Positions 11,336 to 23,504 of a DNA stretch of 64,000 nt are shown one piece after another. The position numbers were made by a program, and so were the translations under genes. The stretch spans positions 806,001-870,000 of the forward strand of contig JAVHNS010000004.1 in NCBI GenBank assembly GCA_036872755.1, written 5' to 3'. The number at the start of each line of letters is the position of its first letter. Position 1 is the first letter of the stretch. This stretch comes from Orbilia blumenaviensis (lineage: Eukaryota; Ascomycota; Orbiliomycetes; Orbiliales; Orbiliaceae). The notes under the pieces were generated by a model. The model ran no database searches, had not been told where the DNA came from, and saw only the letters and a list, made by a program, of their open reading frames with translations.

Positions 11336-13544
11336 GATCAAGATCCTCCGATCGAGGAGCCGGCAGGCTACACAGCCTCACTAGGCTTTGTGAACTTTCG
11401 CTGAGAGAACAACGGGTACAACATCGAACAACCTCGCAATGACCCCTTGTTTAAAATAACACAAGGAGGTTGGGCCGCACGAGGGACATACTCTTGAGCA
11501 TCGAGAGATTTAGGATTAGATCAAGAAACTAGTTCACTACGCTGAGAGAGCGCTGAGCCGAGGGCTTTGAGCATGCTCAGAAGATTATAGTATGGCTGGC
11601 ACTCAAGGAATAAATGATTATTATCTTTTTGATTTCCGGGGCGTACTCTTTCTGTTGGAAACCTTTAGCCCCTATTATATCAGATAAATATCTTGAATAT
11701 CTATTTAGGGACCAATTTATCGACATAATTACAACATTACACACGCATGAGGCTACTCATAATCGTGTTCCTGAAGAAAATTTGTTATATATGACGTAAT
11801 TAGGTTACTTTGGTCATTACAATGATCACAAATGCTTAGAGTGTCCAAAACAAGACTAACAACGAAGTTATTGCGCCAATAGATTTATATATATTCTAGT
11901 AATTAACACGTCAGTGCCCCGGCATGCATGGTCACATCTGGTTGATTGGTTCCGCCGATTTGGTGGATTTGAGGGGAAGTGGGCTTGACGATATGTGGGC
12001 AGAAAGGGTGCGGGAAGCCTTCCCGGAGAATCCTCTGCCTCTAGTAGTACAATAAAACAACGCATTTTTCCCAACATGAATCTTCTGTGTAACCTTCTTT
12101 AAGTTTAATTCTATCAATTGCAACCGATTTCCGATTAGAACATGGTCCAATTTAGCGGATGGGGTGAGAGACCCGGCCGCGGGACCCCTCCCGTCATCCC
12201 TTCCATTCGCTCGGTTAGCAGCAAGACAGGCGAGTTAAGACCCCATCGAAAGAGGCGGGGGGAAACTAGTGGACAGGCCAACCGTTGCACGTGAGGACCC
12301 ACGGACCTATTTGGGTGCTCTGGCGCAAAGCTGCAGCTATCAGGCTGTCGTCATCTTAGTCTAGCTAATTAAGCTATAGTATCCTTTGAACGATAGTCTC
12401 TTCATAATAATAGATGAGTCCTGCTGCGATTATTAGCCACAAACTTAGTCAATCGATCAGGCCGACTGAGGAGGTTCAGCCCCAAAGCCCTGTTGGCTAG
12501 CCACCCTTCGTAATGCCGGGAAACCCTTCGACATATTATACATACCGTACGGGGTTTTGGATGGTTTCCCAAGACGGTTCATAGAAAAGGGGAAGCTCAA
12601 AACAATATAATAATGCTTTGAAAGAAACTACGGCGGCTTGCTTTCTCTCTAAATTTGTTTAATATTCGGAAGCAGTCCCAGAAAAGTACCCAAGACCCCT
12701 ACGGTAATGAGGCAATTTTACACGTGAAGGTAAATATATAGATATACCACTGCAAAGTCGCGCCCAAGATTCCAACCCAATAAGAACAGACCAAGCCTCT
12801 GGCCCGAGTTTAAGCAACTATCTCAACTTGCAACAGTTAAAACGCATGATCCCCGCGGTTTTTGGCCAGAGGGTACCACTCAACCCAAGGTCTTTGTGAG
12901 TAACAAACTTCCTATGCATGGGTCTTCACCAGCACTAAAATTGCCTCTTAATGAACAGTCCCTCTAACTCACACTATCGAGATACTTCTTGGCCAAGTTT
13001 CCCACGCGCATACATATCGGACGCTAGCGAAAAGCACACCATCGTAGCATAGAGTCCGGAAGCTGCAAGCTGACTGTGCTTATATATATAGCGCAGATGG
13101 CGACGAGTCTCCATCCGATGGCATCATCATATTGATGATATTGATTCGAAGACGCAATTGACTTCAACTTAATTAAGATTCCCACCCTTGGCGATGATGA
13201 AATTGGCAAGGTATATTACCTGTAGATAACGGTTAATAAGCATAACTAACCTTCACTTTGACTTGTTTCAAATTAGTAAAGACGCAGAGACATATTCGCT
13301 CAACAACGATCATACATAATATTCATCCATCGTTGATGCTGACTACGACAATATATTACGACACCTCAAGACGCACTTTTGTTGATATATAGGATTGATT
13401 AGACTACTGTAGCTAGCTATCTTGCAAATATTGATAACATTATAACCAGTCTGTAGAACCTAAATAGAAAGATCTCGCAAGCTAGACCCTTGAATCCTCA
13501 TATATATATCTCAAGTCGATCCGATTCCAGCGATAGATAATCAT

Positions 13545-14148
13545 TTAAGCTGCAACACAAAATCCATTAGAACTAAACTCTAAATGCGGGGAAGACATCG
13601 ATTAGGAGGAACAGCTTACCTTCTTCGAGGATCCAGACTTGGTTGTTGCCCTTTCGCTCCCAGAGGAGGACAACGGTATCGTCATCACGGTTGGCATCCT
13701 TGACATCGATGTGGAGGTCGAGATCGTGGTGAATTTGGAGGCTATTGATTCTTAATGTCAGATAAAATTATGTGAATGTGTTATGTCCAGTGCGGTGGCT
13801 TACCGGTGGCCACCCTCATCGTCGGAGATGTGCCAGAGGAAAGGCTGATCATTTGTCCTCAAAGCAGCACCGAGATCTTCGCTCTCTGGAGCGAGGTACC
13901 TGCCGCTCTGGATGTTTCGCAACCACCATCTGTGGCCGGGACCATCTCGGTTAAGCTCCCACTATCGAGAAATTAGCATTCTGTAACGAGGAAATAAAAT
14001 TCCGGAACCCCGTCAGTAAAGGATATACCTTCTGGTTGTCTCCACCATTGCCACCCCAGGCACGGACCCAGTTGTTACCCTGGTTCTCGTCGAGAACAGT
14101 GTCAGTGTTCTGGTTCTTGAGGACGTAGACTCCGCCGGCGTGGACCAT
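13545..14148 (-). CDS. Small ricin-B-type beta-trefoil lectin
   Basis: Four exons (14148-14029, 13961-13804, 13750-13620, 13549-13545) splice in phase to 137 residues. The start MVHAGGVYVLKNQNTD has no signal peptide, so a cytoplasmic or unconventionally released protein is likely. Trefoil hallmarks are the three repeats with hydrophobic turns: VLDENQGNNWVRAW, a second with GHRWWLRNIQSGRYL, and a third ending GNNQVWILEE. NNQVW is close to the QxW signature. Fungal lectins of this fold bind Gal/GalNAc-type sugars and often act in defence against animals or in storage; the sugar here cannot be read from sequence. The last coding exon is only five bases long, completing one codon and giving the stop. 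Donors GTATAT/GTAAGC and branch-like CTGAC support the model. Confidence 0.85.
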
Positions 14149-16294
14149 TTTGGCTGATTTGTGTGATTGGAGGGGCTTTGTTTAGAAACTTGTTGTTTTT
14201 TTGTTAAGGAATATGAGGGTGATGTAGAGCAGATACAAAACGAAATCGAAGATGACGGGACAAGCACGGCCTCTTTATAGCTGTCCACGTCGTGTGTGTG
14301 CGGGGTTCTAGAATTCTGGCCACTAACTAGCTACGCTGATCCGCCCCTCATCCCTGATCAACTAGCGTCCGATTTCTCGCAGTTCTCAACAAAGGCGTTT
14401 TCTCTACGACCTCTCTAATTTCAACATTCCAGTGTTCACTGACGTATGGCGCATGATGCTGCAGCCACGCCCTGATTCGCCAGCCCGTCGACGGATGGAG
14501 AGCTAGGAGCGGGGGGGGGAGTATGGCATGCATGCTCTTCGCAGGAAATAGTTAACATACCCGATGTTCAGCTCCAACGGAAACGGTTCTCAATGCTACT
14601 TTTAGCGTCACAGACACATGCTGAACCGCTCCGCCCTCACATAAGATGCTAGACTAAAAGCCGTAAGCACCTCGGCGAGTATCCATGTATTGTCCGAAGG
14701 GCAACGGGCCAATCCCGTTCAACGCTCGTCAGACTTGAAATGAGCTTCGTTAAAGTATCTAGATCCGGGTGGGGGAGTACGCATATGTGCCAAGCTGGCT
14801 ACACCGCGGGGGGTTAGATGAATATCATGATCTATTTGGTAACAGAAGGAACCTATTTCAAGCGAGGTTGAGGGGGCTTTAGAAACCTCTTACTCCTATC
14901 AATTGGTCGTCAATCTTAGGAGAGAGGTATATTACATAAGTCCGAGATGCAACGTGAACGCGAACGAGTACATTTAGACCGCCCTGCTGGGAGCTACGCA
15001 GTTGGTGAGGGGTATTGAATGTGTCTTGCGTCAGTGCGGGGTAGTTGCAAGGATAAGCAACATTTCTCGGATACGCGACCCTGGAATCGTTTTTTGGTTT
15101 CAATTGCAACTAAAAATATTTAGTCGACAAAAACTGGTCCCGGCCACGGCTTTTGCACTAAACGTGCATTTCTCCGTTCCCAACCGAATTGAACTTTGTA
15201 GGATCTTTTCTGGCGGAATACATGTCGATAGTGGCGCAAGCATACGAAAACGCAGACATTATTACTGGGACGTGAAGGAGTTTAGCGAATGCTGAGATCG
15301 ACTTTGCATTGATCCACCAAAAGGATTGCATCGGCGGCAGCCAATTGTCAAGGTATTCCTCGAGTTTAGAACGATTCTGAGGTACTTAAGTCCGTAGTAA
15401 ATTTGTACTAGACTCGTCATCATGGGTCTCGGCACCATTGAAAGCCATATAGGCACAGACCCTTAGAGTGTGGCAGTGAACCGCCAAGGCTTCAGAATGC
15501 CTTCCAAGTTGAGCTGAAGAAGCTGGATTCAAGGATGAAGCCTTTAGATCAAGCCAATTATATCTCAGGGTGGTGAGCTCCATCCTCGCTTCGACGTGTC
15601 GGTACGCGCTGGTTCTTCATGTGCACGCCACATTGTCGCGGAGTTAAGGTACCAGTGGTGTCAATGCAGCACGTCGATATCGATTTAGCAATGCAAAGAC
15701 CGATGTCAGTGATCGCCGCCATGCAGGTATTTCTGCAATTGCCGTGGTCTTTTTGTAGACATGGTACTCCCCAAATCTTATCTTGATTTGTCGTAGAAGC
15801 TGAATATACCGCTATCGCGATATCGGAAAGCTAGACAGGGAGGAAAATATGCAGCCTAAAGAGGGCTTAAGTCCGAGACCAACTCACGAGCTTGTTGTAT
15901 TTTGTTCAGCTACAACACATCTGATAGTGTTGTCTGAGGGCAGCATGGGTTCGAGACTGGCATAAACCCCGCCAGACCGGCATGGACTGTTCACCAAGCA
16001 GCTAATTTATAAGACAGTCTGAGCCTGTTTTTTTTGACAGTTCCCTCGACAAACTCAATTTATTGCGATGTAACGCCACATAAAAGTTACGGCCGGTTAT
16101 TACAATCACCCTCTATTGAAACCCTGAGAATAAGTATATTATAAACTTTTATTAATTCTTTAAAGCCTTTATTTACAGGCAATGTCAATAAGTTCCACGT
16201 CGGGGACACACCCGATTATGAGAATAGGGGTAATAACTTTAATGCGTAGGCTAATAAAACGAGAGTTTCCCAACGTTCCGATCATAATAGAAGC
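14149..16294. other. Intergenic DNA, no gene seen
   Basis: ORFs here are short and have no splice partners or family signatures. The left 200 bases are the lectin promoter and 5' leader. Stop-rich AT DNA continues to the 3' end of the next gene. Confidence 0.5.
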
Positions 16295-17185
16295 TCATTC
16301 CTTCCAGAGTTTTTCGAACATTTTACTAAGAGTTCCACCAAAATCCTTTGATTCTGGAATCTTGAACCTAACGTCGTATCCAAGTTCCTCAAACCAACTA
16401 TTGCACCTTTCAATCCTCTCTCGAATTTCCTTTGGGGTAGCACTTTCCTTATGAAGAGTATGCCAAAGTTTATCCTCACGCATCTTATCCATACCAACGC
16501 ACAATGGGCATACAAGCTGGATTCTCTCTGTCGGGAGTAGATAGGTTGGGTTTGACGGAGGTCCTCCATCGACCTCTTCACACCATGGAAGAAAAGCGTC
16601 GAATCGTTTAGCGATCCAGTGTCCTCCGCTGGAACACCCTGGGCAGATGGTTCTCTCGCTGAGACAAACTCCACATCCTATAGGCTCCAACCTGGCGATG
16701 ACGTCCGGAACGGTTGGGTTCTCGTATATATGTGGGACGGTAGGAGTATCCTCGCTGAGTTCAATTCTGAACTTGACTTCGGGATTGATATTCCAGTAAC
16801 AATCGGGATCTTCCAATGGTTGGTCTAAGGCTTTTTGTGCTTCATTGATTTCATCGATGTCGTCGCAGCCGCCGTGTCGCCATCCGCCGTGTGGTTTAGC
16901 TTGGTGGCAGATGAGGGTAGTTGTGATCTTTCCGGAAGGTGCTGTCTTGGTAGTGATCTGTTTGCAAACGACGAATATCCATTTCTCGATTTCGTGATCA
17001 CGGAGAACTTCTAATTCGTCGTTGATTTGGAGCCAAAGTTCTAGGGGGAGGACTTTGCCGCCCTTGGTTCGGATTGATCCGGTGCGGATTAGGTGTTGGC
17101 GAGTAGCGTATGCATTGATGAGAAAGCCAGTGAGGAAGGCTTCGTTCCCCGGTCGCATTGACGGATTGAGGCAGATAGGACGCAT
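16295..17185 (-). CDS. Unknown protein with CxxC pairs, F-box-like start
   Basis: This is an intronless ORF of 296 residues. The region LPLELWLQINDELE (about residues 46-59) resembles the start of an F-box helix, but the rest of the motif is weak, so I do not call it one. Around residues 172-232 there are three cysteine pairs, CGVC, CPGC and CPLC, with further Cys and His residues, which suggests a zinc-binding module. There is no signal peptide or membrane segment. The C-terminus is a charged helix. It lies about 590 bases downstream of the coiled-coil gene, on the same strand. A role as a substrate-recognition or structural protein is only a guess; the protein family is unknown to me. Confidence 0.75.
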   Translation of the reverse strand: MRPICLNPSMRPGNEAFLTGFLINAYATRQHLIRTGSIRTKGGKVLPLELWLQINDELEVLRDHEIEKWIFVVCKQITTKTAPSGKITTTLICHQAKPHGGWRHGGCDDIDEINEAQKALDQPLEDPDCYWNINPEVKFRIELSEDTPTVPHIYENPTVPDVIARLEPIGCGVCLSERTICPGCSSGGHWIAKRFDAFLPWCEEVDGGPPSNPTYLLPTERIQLVCPLCVGMDKMREDKLWHTLHKESATPKEIRERIERCNSWFEELGYDVRFKIPESKDFGGTLSKMFEKLWKE

Positions 17186-17777
17186 GGTTAAAATGAGAGG
17201 TCGAAGACCAACGTATGGATGGATAGGGGGTTCGAGAAGGTGATACGGTTGCTAGGTGTCGCGGGGTCAGGGATGTAGTGATGATGATCGAACCTAGATG
17301 AAGTGGTCACGGTAACGCTTAGTTGTGGTGTAAGAGAATCAACACCAGCTCTGAAAGAACTCTGGAGAGTTATCAACTACTACAGTACGAATTAAGCTAG
17401 CCCAAATAATAGTGCTGTTAAACATTACTTAGTATCGGTCTCAGTCCCTCAAGCTGTAATTAATCTCAATCTTAGCCTCCATGATAAAATTAAACCAAAA
17501 ATAGATTGATGGTGATAGTATCCATGTGAGTGACGCTAGAGCTATCAAGTGGCTGTCGAATTCTGAACCACCACGTGAAAACGTACGTAGTCTCTCGCTC
17601 TCGTGTTACAAAATGTAATATCGATGCAAAGTTAATAATACAGAACCCATCAAAACCTTTGTAGAAAAGAATCCGTCGAAAAACACCGGGAACACGCTCC
17701 CATAGAAGACCAAAGCTAGGATGATTAATAGTGAAAGCGAAAAGTTAAGAAAACCGAAAGTTCACCACAAAGATAAT
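17186..17777. other. Short intergenic gap
   Basis: The gap holds the promoter of the minus-strand gene at 17185 and the 3' flank of the gene ending at 17778. No ORF or repeat was found. Confidence 0.5.
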
Positions 17778-18892
17778 TCACTCTCGATCAGGGGAACCGC
17801 ATTTCTCCTCAACCGGCTTCTCCAACTCTCGGATACGAGCATTTTTCTGTTCCAAGATGCGTTTGTAGCTGGCGAGTTGACTGCGCAAGAGTTCATTTTC
17901 GACCTCGTGATGATGGTGGTGGTGCTCTTCATAGTATTTCTTGACGTCGACCAACTGGGCTGTATTCAGGGTCAGCGTGATAGTCATGGATCTGTAGCAG
18001 TATCCTTGATGTATTCTTACCAATAGATTCATCAATGAAAGCACCAAAGGTGTTAAAAATAACGGGATTGGGCTTTGGCTCTCCCATCTTACGACAGAAG
18101 ATCGTAATTCCATCCTGAATACCAACCATAGCTAATATGAATCATGTCAGAACCTGAATTTTGTTTTGGTCTCTAGGATGAAAGACTCACAAGCACCGTT
18201 CCTGATCACATCTGAACGCCAGAGTTCAATTTCTCGATCGTAGAGAAGTTTCTCGGGGACCAAAGTCCGTTCCTCAGTCTCGTCAATGTTGGTAAAGTTC
18301 CACATACGTTCGGATCTTTGGCGGGTTACCTTCGGTGGTTCTTGGGTTGGCTTAGCTGGTTCTCCGGCAGCACCCCCTTTAGTAACCTGAATGGTCGGCG
18401 CTTGAAATATGGGAATGTGGATGGACGTCGGAGAGCCAGTCGAAACGGATGGATCGGTAAAATTATCTGGATTTCCAATGCCAACGTCCGCGTGATAAAG
18501 TAGCCGAACTCATTAGCTAGCTGACCCCTTAGACGAAAAGACGTCGGACAGTTTAATTTTGACGAGTTATACTTACGAGAGTATCTCCCTGAAGAGGGTG
18601 AGTGATGCTTGTTCACCAATTCTGGTGGCCAATATGAATCACCATCGACGGGATGAGCCGTCAGTGGTGAAGTTGGGGTTTTAACTTCACTCTGCCATTG
18701 TTTGACATTGTCGAGTGTAAGAAGATGAGGTTGCTTCTCGATTTTGATGGGGCCAGGACGAAAATAGGCCGGATGAGTAAAACCCTGGGGGGACTCCCGA
18801 CCATCAGGGCCAGTCTCGGAAAAAACAGAGACTGTAGGGATAACTGGCTTTTCTGGCACAGTGTTCTCATCAGATTGAACGGAGGCGGACAT
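17778..18892 (-). CDS. Unknown protein with C-terminal coiled coil and His run
   Basis: At least four exons are supported. Exon 1 is 18892-18577 (MSASVQSDENTVPEKP). Then come an exon from about 18512 to 18192 (frame DVGIGNPDNFTDPS), one near 18132-18022 (MVGIQDGITIFCRKMGEP) and a last one from about 17960 to 17778. The second and third acceptors were chosen by frame only. The first half is Pro/Ser/Thr-rich. The middle part (ERMWNFTNIDETEERTLVPE; GITIFCRKMGEPKPNP) looks folded. The C-terminal 60 residues form a coiled coil (VENELLRSQLASYKRILEQK) preceded by six consecutive His residues. I do not recognise the family. The His run is unusual and could bind metal, but may have no function. Confidence 0.65.
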
Positions 18893-20251
18893 TTTGTAGA
18901 CGCGTTGGAGACGATCTGAAAGTTGAAGCGTAGTAGCGATGCGAGTTGGCGAGGGGGGTGGTTGATAGTATTAATCGCACTAGAGAGATTGATGATGAAT
19001 AAAGCATGAAGTTGTGGTATATGAAATTCTCTAAACGCTAAGGGGGGTATATCCAGTGCCGAGACTGACTATGGAGTGTATCGACATTGCCGAAATGGGA
19101 AAAATAATATACCTACCGGCCAGCTGGAATATGCACATGTGGTATTTTTTGGTGTTGTAATCCTAACAATTTTGGCCACACCCAATTGGTTTACAGCGCG
19201 CCATAGTGGTCTCCATGGCCATATTGATCGCGGGCGAGAATTGCCCAGCAGCTGGGTGGTCTAACTACCTAGGTAGGTACCAGTCCCGGTAGGTACCTAC
19301 TCAGGCAATGGCATAGACAGACCAGCACCCAATTCCCTAGTCAGCCAGCCGGCTGCCAACCCGTCTGCTGTGCCTGTACCTCTTCAACCGCCGACCCAAT
19401 CCGCCGAGTCGGACAGGAAAAGCATAACCTAAGAGTAACCAATAGACCACCCACAACCTAGCCTACAAGCCTACCAGAGTCATCAAAACTTTCGTCCCGT
19501 TTCACAGCTCAAATTACATTTCCGCTCAGCCAGCCACCCTACATCAGTTACAAGTTTACCCATCCGCTTGCCTTGGTACTTAAATAGCTCGATAACTAAC
19601 TAGGTACGCAGTTTAAACCAAACCGGTGTATAAAAATTATACAATAGGATCGCAGAAGTATTCAACCGTCAAAACTGTGTGTTGATCGCTATTTTTGTTT
19701 AAGAAATTTATTGTCATTTTTGGAGGGCACTATTTGCTATGGAATTTTAGTCGCGGTTTTGTGAGAGATTCGCATAGCCAGTCAGATATATACTTCAGTG
19801 TTCTGGCCTGAGACCATTCGTCGAGAGCCGCAGATAACTAAAGGTTTATAGAGTGCCTAATAGGTGTATTTTGGAGTCGCTATACAAGGACTACCGATAT
19901 ATATCATGATGGAAAGTCTCAATTCTCATTTGACAGTAAACTACTCGCACCTTACAATTTATAAATTTAAAACTTCGAAATCAAATATGAAACTGGAACC
20001 AACTACACGATTGTCCTCAAAAAATAGAAAAATGAGATGAAATGAGAATAAAAAAAAATACAAACAATAAAAACAATGGACCGCAAATTGTATAAAGATG
20101 TTTTTTGTTTTTTCTCGCGGGACAATGAACGGAAAGAAAACACCAAAGTAGGGGGCAAACGCTATGGATGAGGGGAGAGCATACTCGAAGGGCAATGACA
20201 ATGAAAGAACCCAGTGCAACATGGTTTCATTCAAAAAGCTCCTTCAGCTTC
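18893..20251. other. Intergenic DNA with GGTACC-rich repeats
   Basis: The left part is the promoter of the coiled-coil gene. At 19272-19300 there are two copies of GGTAGGTACC and a perfect 12-base palindrome. The right part, from about 19900, is the AT-rich 3' flank of Argonaute. No gene was found. Confidence 0.5.
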
Positions 20252-23200
20252 TTAGATATACCACATAGTCCTCTTAAGATCATCGTGGATACCGTTACGG
20301 AAGTACTCCCTCGCCTTCTTCTCGCTTTGGGCGGGAGTAAATTTACTTGAGCCGGGTTCGGAGCCAGTCAACAAGGGATGAATATAAAATCGGCCTCTGT
20401 CGCAAGCCAGGTCGGCATAATACGCAGGAGGGACGATGGAAACACCCTTAGTAGCCCTGCCAAAGAGGTAGCAGAGATTGTGGGTCTATAAATAACGTTA
20501 GAATGTGTAAAAACTGGGGATTAGGGAGGATATCTTCCTACCAAATTCTGCAATTTGTCAGCCGTAAAACCAATATCGTCACGGATAACGTAGTAGTGCG
20601 CAGGACGAACAGTGCCCTGAAGCCCAGAGTGAGCCTGAAGGTAGAAGTCGAAGTCGTAAACAGCAGTAACTGAACGATCAACAACTGTTCCAGGTTGGCA
20701 GTTGTACTTCTTATCCGCAGCGTTCTCTTCGGCCGGGTAGAAGCGAGTATGGTGGCGCTTTCCAACAATTACGACCGTCAACTTGGGCTTCGATCCAGGT
20801 CGATACGTGTTGAAAGCCTTTATAATCTCAGGCACTTCATTAGCCAACACCTGATCGTACTGACCTTCGCTGACACCGTCTCTATAGAAGAGGACTTTGG
20901 AAGGGACAGCGCCCTTATTGTTCCGAGAGTACTCCGTCAAGCGTTCGACAACCATATCCTCGAGACCTTCGATCATCTCCTTTTTAGAAGTCTGGAGACG
21001 AATCGAGGCTGGAAACTGTCCGAACGTAGCATCACACGACGCGACGACAGCGGCAAGAGAAGGGGTTCCTTTGGCTGAACCTGGTGAAGGGTGGGTGACG
21101 TCGGCTCCCAAAAGCATAGCAGGAGGTTTACCCGGTTCTACAAGAGGGTCGAGGAGCTTATCCGCCAGCATATGATTACGTCCTCCAGCTTTGAGATTGA
21201 TCTTCATGGCCACGTTAGCGAAGTATTGAGCAGCCTTGGCAGGCTCCCTAAGCTGTCCTTTTTTGTTGGCCTTGTCCATGGTAACAACGACAGTCGAGAC
21301 ACCAGCAACAATATCCCCGCCTCGTTTGATGTATTCGTACAAGCGCTGATCCTTGGTTGGGATAAAACAGAACACAATCTGGGGTTTCTGCTGCATAGTT
21401 GATGCCCTGACGAACGTATCCTGTATCCATTGGAGATTCTTGCTCGGGTCATTGTTAACCCGAAGATTCGGGGGAGTGTTAGGAACTTTTATACCGGTTA
21501 ACTTGCACTGTTGTGTCAAGCAGTCCAGGGCCATTTGGATATTCTCCATTGTGGAATCTCTGCCACCAAGGATACCCAAAGCCCCCCAAGCAGTAATCTG
21601 CCCAGACCTCGCGAACTTAGCCTGGGCAAGATTCCAGGAGGCATTATAGGGCTCCAACGGCTTTCCGGAATATTGAATCTGAGGCGCCGGGAGGATACGG
21701 GCCGGAACAACGACCATATTCGGGTCAAGTTTGATACCAAATCCGGACTAGTTAGTACATTGGGCAAGTTAGCAAACAGGCACAGACGCTTGACTTAAAT
21801 ATATTCGACTTCATCACATACCAGTGTTGGATTTTGCGTATCAGAAGTATGCCCAAGGGCCTTCAGACCAGTGGAAGTAATGACCTTAGCATTCTTCGTG
21901 GGAGGATTGCAGGCAAATGTTATTAGGGAGCTGGTGTTAGCACCGTCGAGAGTCCCCTTGAAAGGCTGTCCCGGGGTCACGGTGCACAACTCGGCAGGCA
22001 GCCAGTTGGCACGCTCCTTAGTTCCGACATTGACGACCGGGAGGAGTGGAAATCTAAGGTTCTTCTTGTATTCTAACAAGCAAAATTATCATCGTTAGTA
22101 AGTCATCTCTACATCATAACGTGTGGATATATTTGGGGGTGGGGGGAAGCATCGATACTTACTTTTCACGAAATAGTCCTTCACGCTAGTAAGGCCGCCG
22201 CCGAATTCGTCACAATGGAACCTCTCTTCATCGGAGTTCCTCGGTCCAATGCTCTCCAAGGTCTTCTTCCTTACGCCCTGAAGGTGGTGGAGAGAGACCT
22301 TGACTCTCTTGAGGAAGCGATTTAACATTTCCGTTTCCCGTTCGGTCAAATGCCTATTCTCTGGACGGTCTCTGTATAGCGCAGCGAACATGAGTTCGTG
22401 GAGAGGGCGATCCTGATAGAACGCGCCAGTCCGGACATTGATATTGCAGAGGATACGGTCAAAACCAGGCCGAACAGACGAATAAAAACCCTGGATGGCA
22501 TCCAGACCACCACCAATGTCGAACTTGACGCCCTGGGGAGGAAGAACGAAGTAGCTGTTTTTGCCGAATTGGACATGATTTTGACTTGGGAACATAGACA
22601 AGATAATATTGAGGCATTGGACTAGTGGAGGTGAGTACTTGACGTTGAGAGCCTTGTGCTTATGATCGGATTCTCCCCTGACATACGACCAAAGATCTCC
22701 AATGTCTAGCGTGCTATTCTTGCTAGGCTTTATCTCGACGTTATATTCCTTGCTCTTCTCGCTGGGACCCTGTTCGTCCTCGAAGAAGAGCTTGATCTTG
22801 ACACCACCCTCAACTACACAGTCGGCGGGAAGCTTCTTAGGGGAGAAGAGAGTCTTGGACCAGTCGGTTGCCACGGTCTGCTTTGCGAGATTCTGCTGAA
22901 CAAACAATTGGATCACCCGCTTGATGACCGCTTTCTTCTTTGGCTCGTCCGGGGTCACCTTGATATCGTACACATGGACAACAAGATTCTTTCCACCGCC
23001 TGGAGGTTTGATATCGATGGGGAAGAAATTGGCGTAAACCTTAACCTCCCTTCCAGTGGTACCAAATCCGGGACGAGGGGGGTAAGCTGGTTCGATGTCT
23101 CCGGGGACGTCTGGGGGTTCCTGGATCTTGAGGCCCTTCAAGCTGGCCACCAAAGCGTCCTCATGTTTACTGATAGTCCGGTCGGAGGTAGCCGGTCCTC

Positions 23201-23504
23201 CTGCAGGCTTGAATAAGTGGAAGTCCTCTCCAGAGGGGCCTCCTCTACCACGCGGGGGAAAGCTACCCCTCCCTCTGTCACCACCCCCTCTATCACCCCT
23301 CCCTCTCTGAAACCCAGAGAAAGACCCCCCACCTCCTCCACCACCACTGCCGCCACCGCCTCCTCCACCATACCCTCCCCTAGGGCCAGCAGGGCTTCCG
23401 CGACCGCCGCCACGGTCTCCACGTCCACCACCACGGTCTCCACGACCACCACTACCACCACGGTCGCCACGACCACGTCCGCCACGTCCGCCGCGGTCAG
23501 CCAT
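20252..23504 (-). CDS. qde-2: Argonaute (QDE-2/AGO-like), likely slicer-competent
   Basis: Four exons (23504-22163, 22072-21822, 21747-20542, 20485-20252) close in phase to 1010 residues, normal for the family plus a long N-tail. Residues 1-100 are RGG/RG and poly-Gly repeats. ArgoN lies at about 130-290, ArgoL1 at about 345-395 (SVRPGFDRILCNINV), PAZ at about 400-520, then L2/Mid and PIWI. The catalytic tetrad of PIWI slicers is complete: Asp747 in GADVTHPSPG, Glu788 in SKKEMIEG, Asp821 in YRDGVSEGQ and His915 in RPAHYYVI. The protein ends in the usual hydrophobic TMWYI. It loads small RNAs and cleaves matching targets in quelling-type silencing. The RGG tail may bind RNA or recruit partners, and may be arginine-methylated (inference). 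The symbol is by family similarity, not proven orthology. Confidence 0.95.

Larger units (their letters stand above)
10796..13544. other. Intergenic DNA with a foldback element
   Basis: The left part holds the promoter of the gene starting at 10795. A 16-base direct duplication (11051-11082) and a long inverted repeat (11235-11335) lie in the middle, listed separately. The stretch 12150-12330 is GC-richer than its surroundings but has no ORF. No gene or RNA could be supported. Confidence 0.5.
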
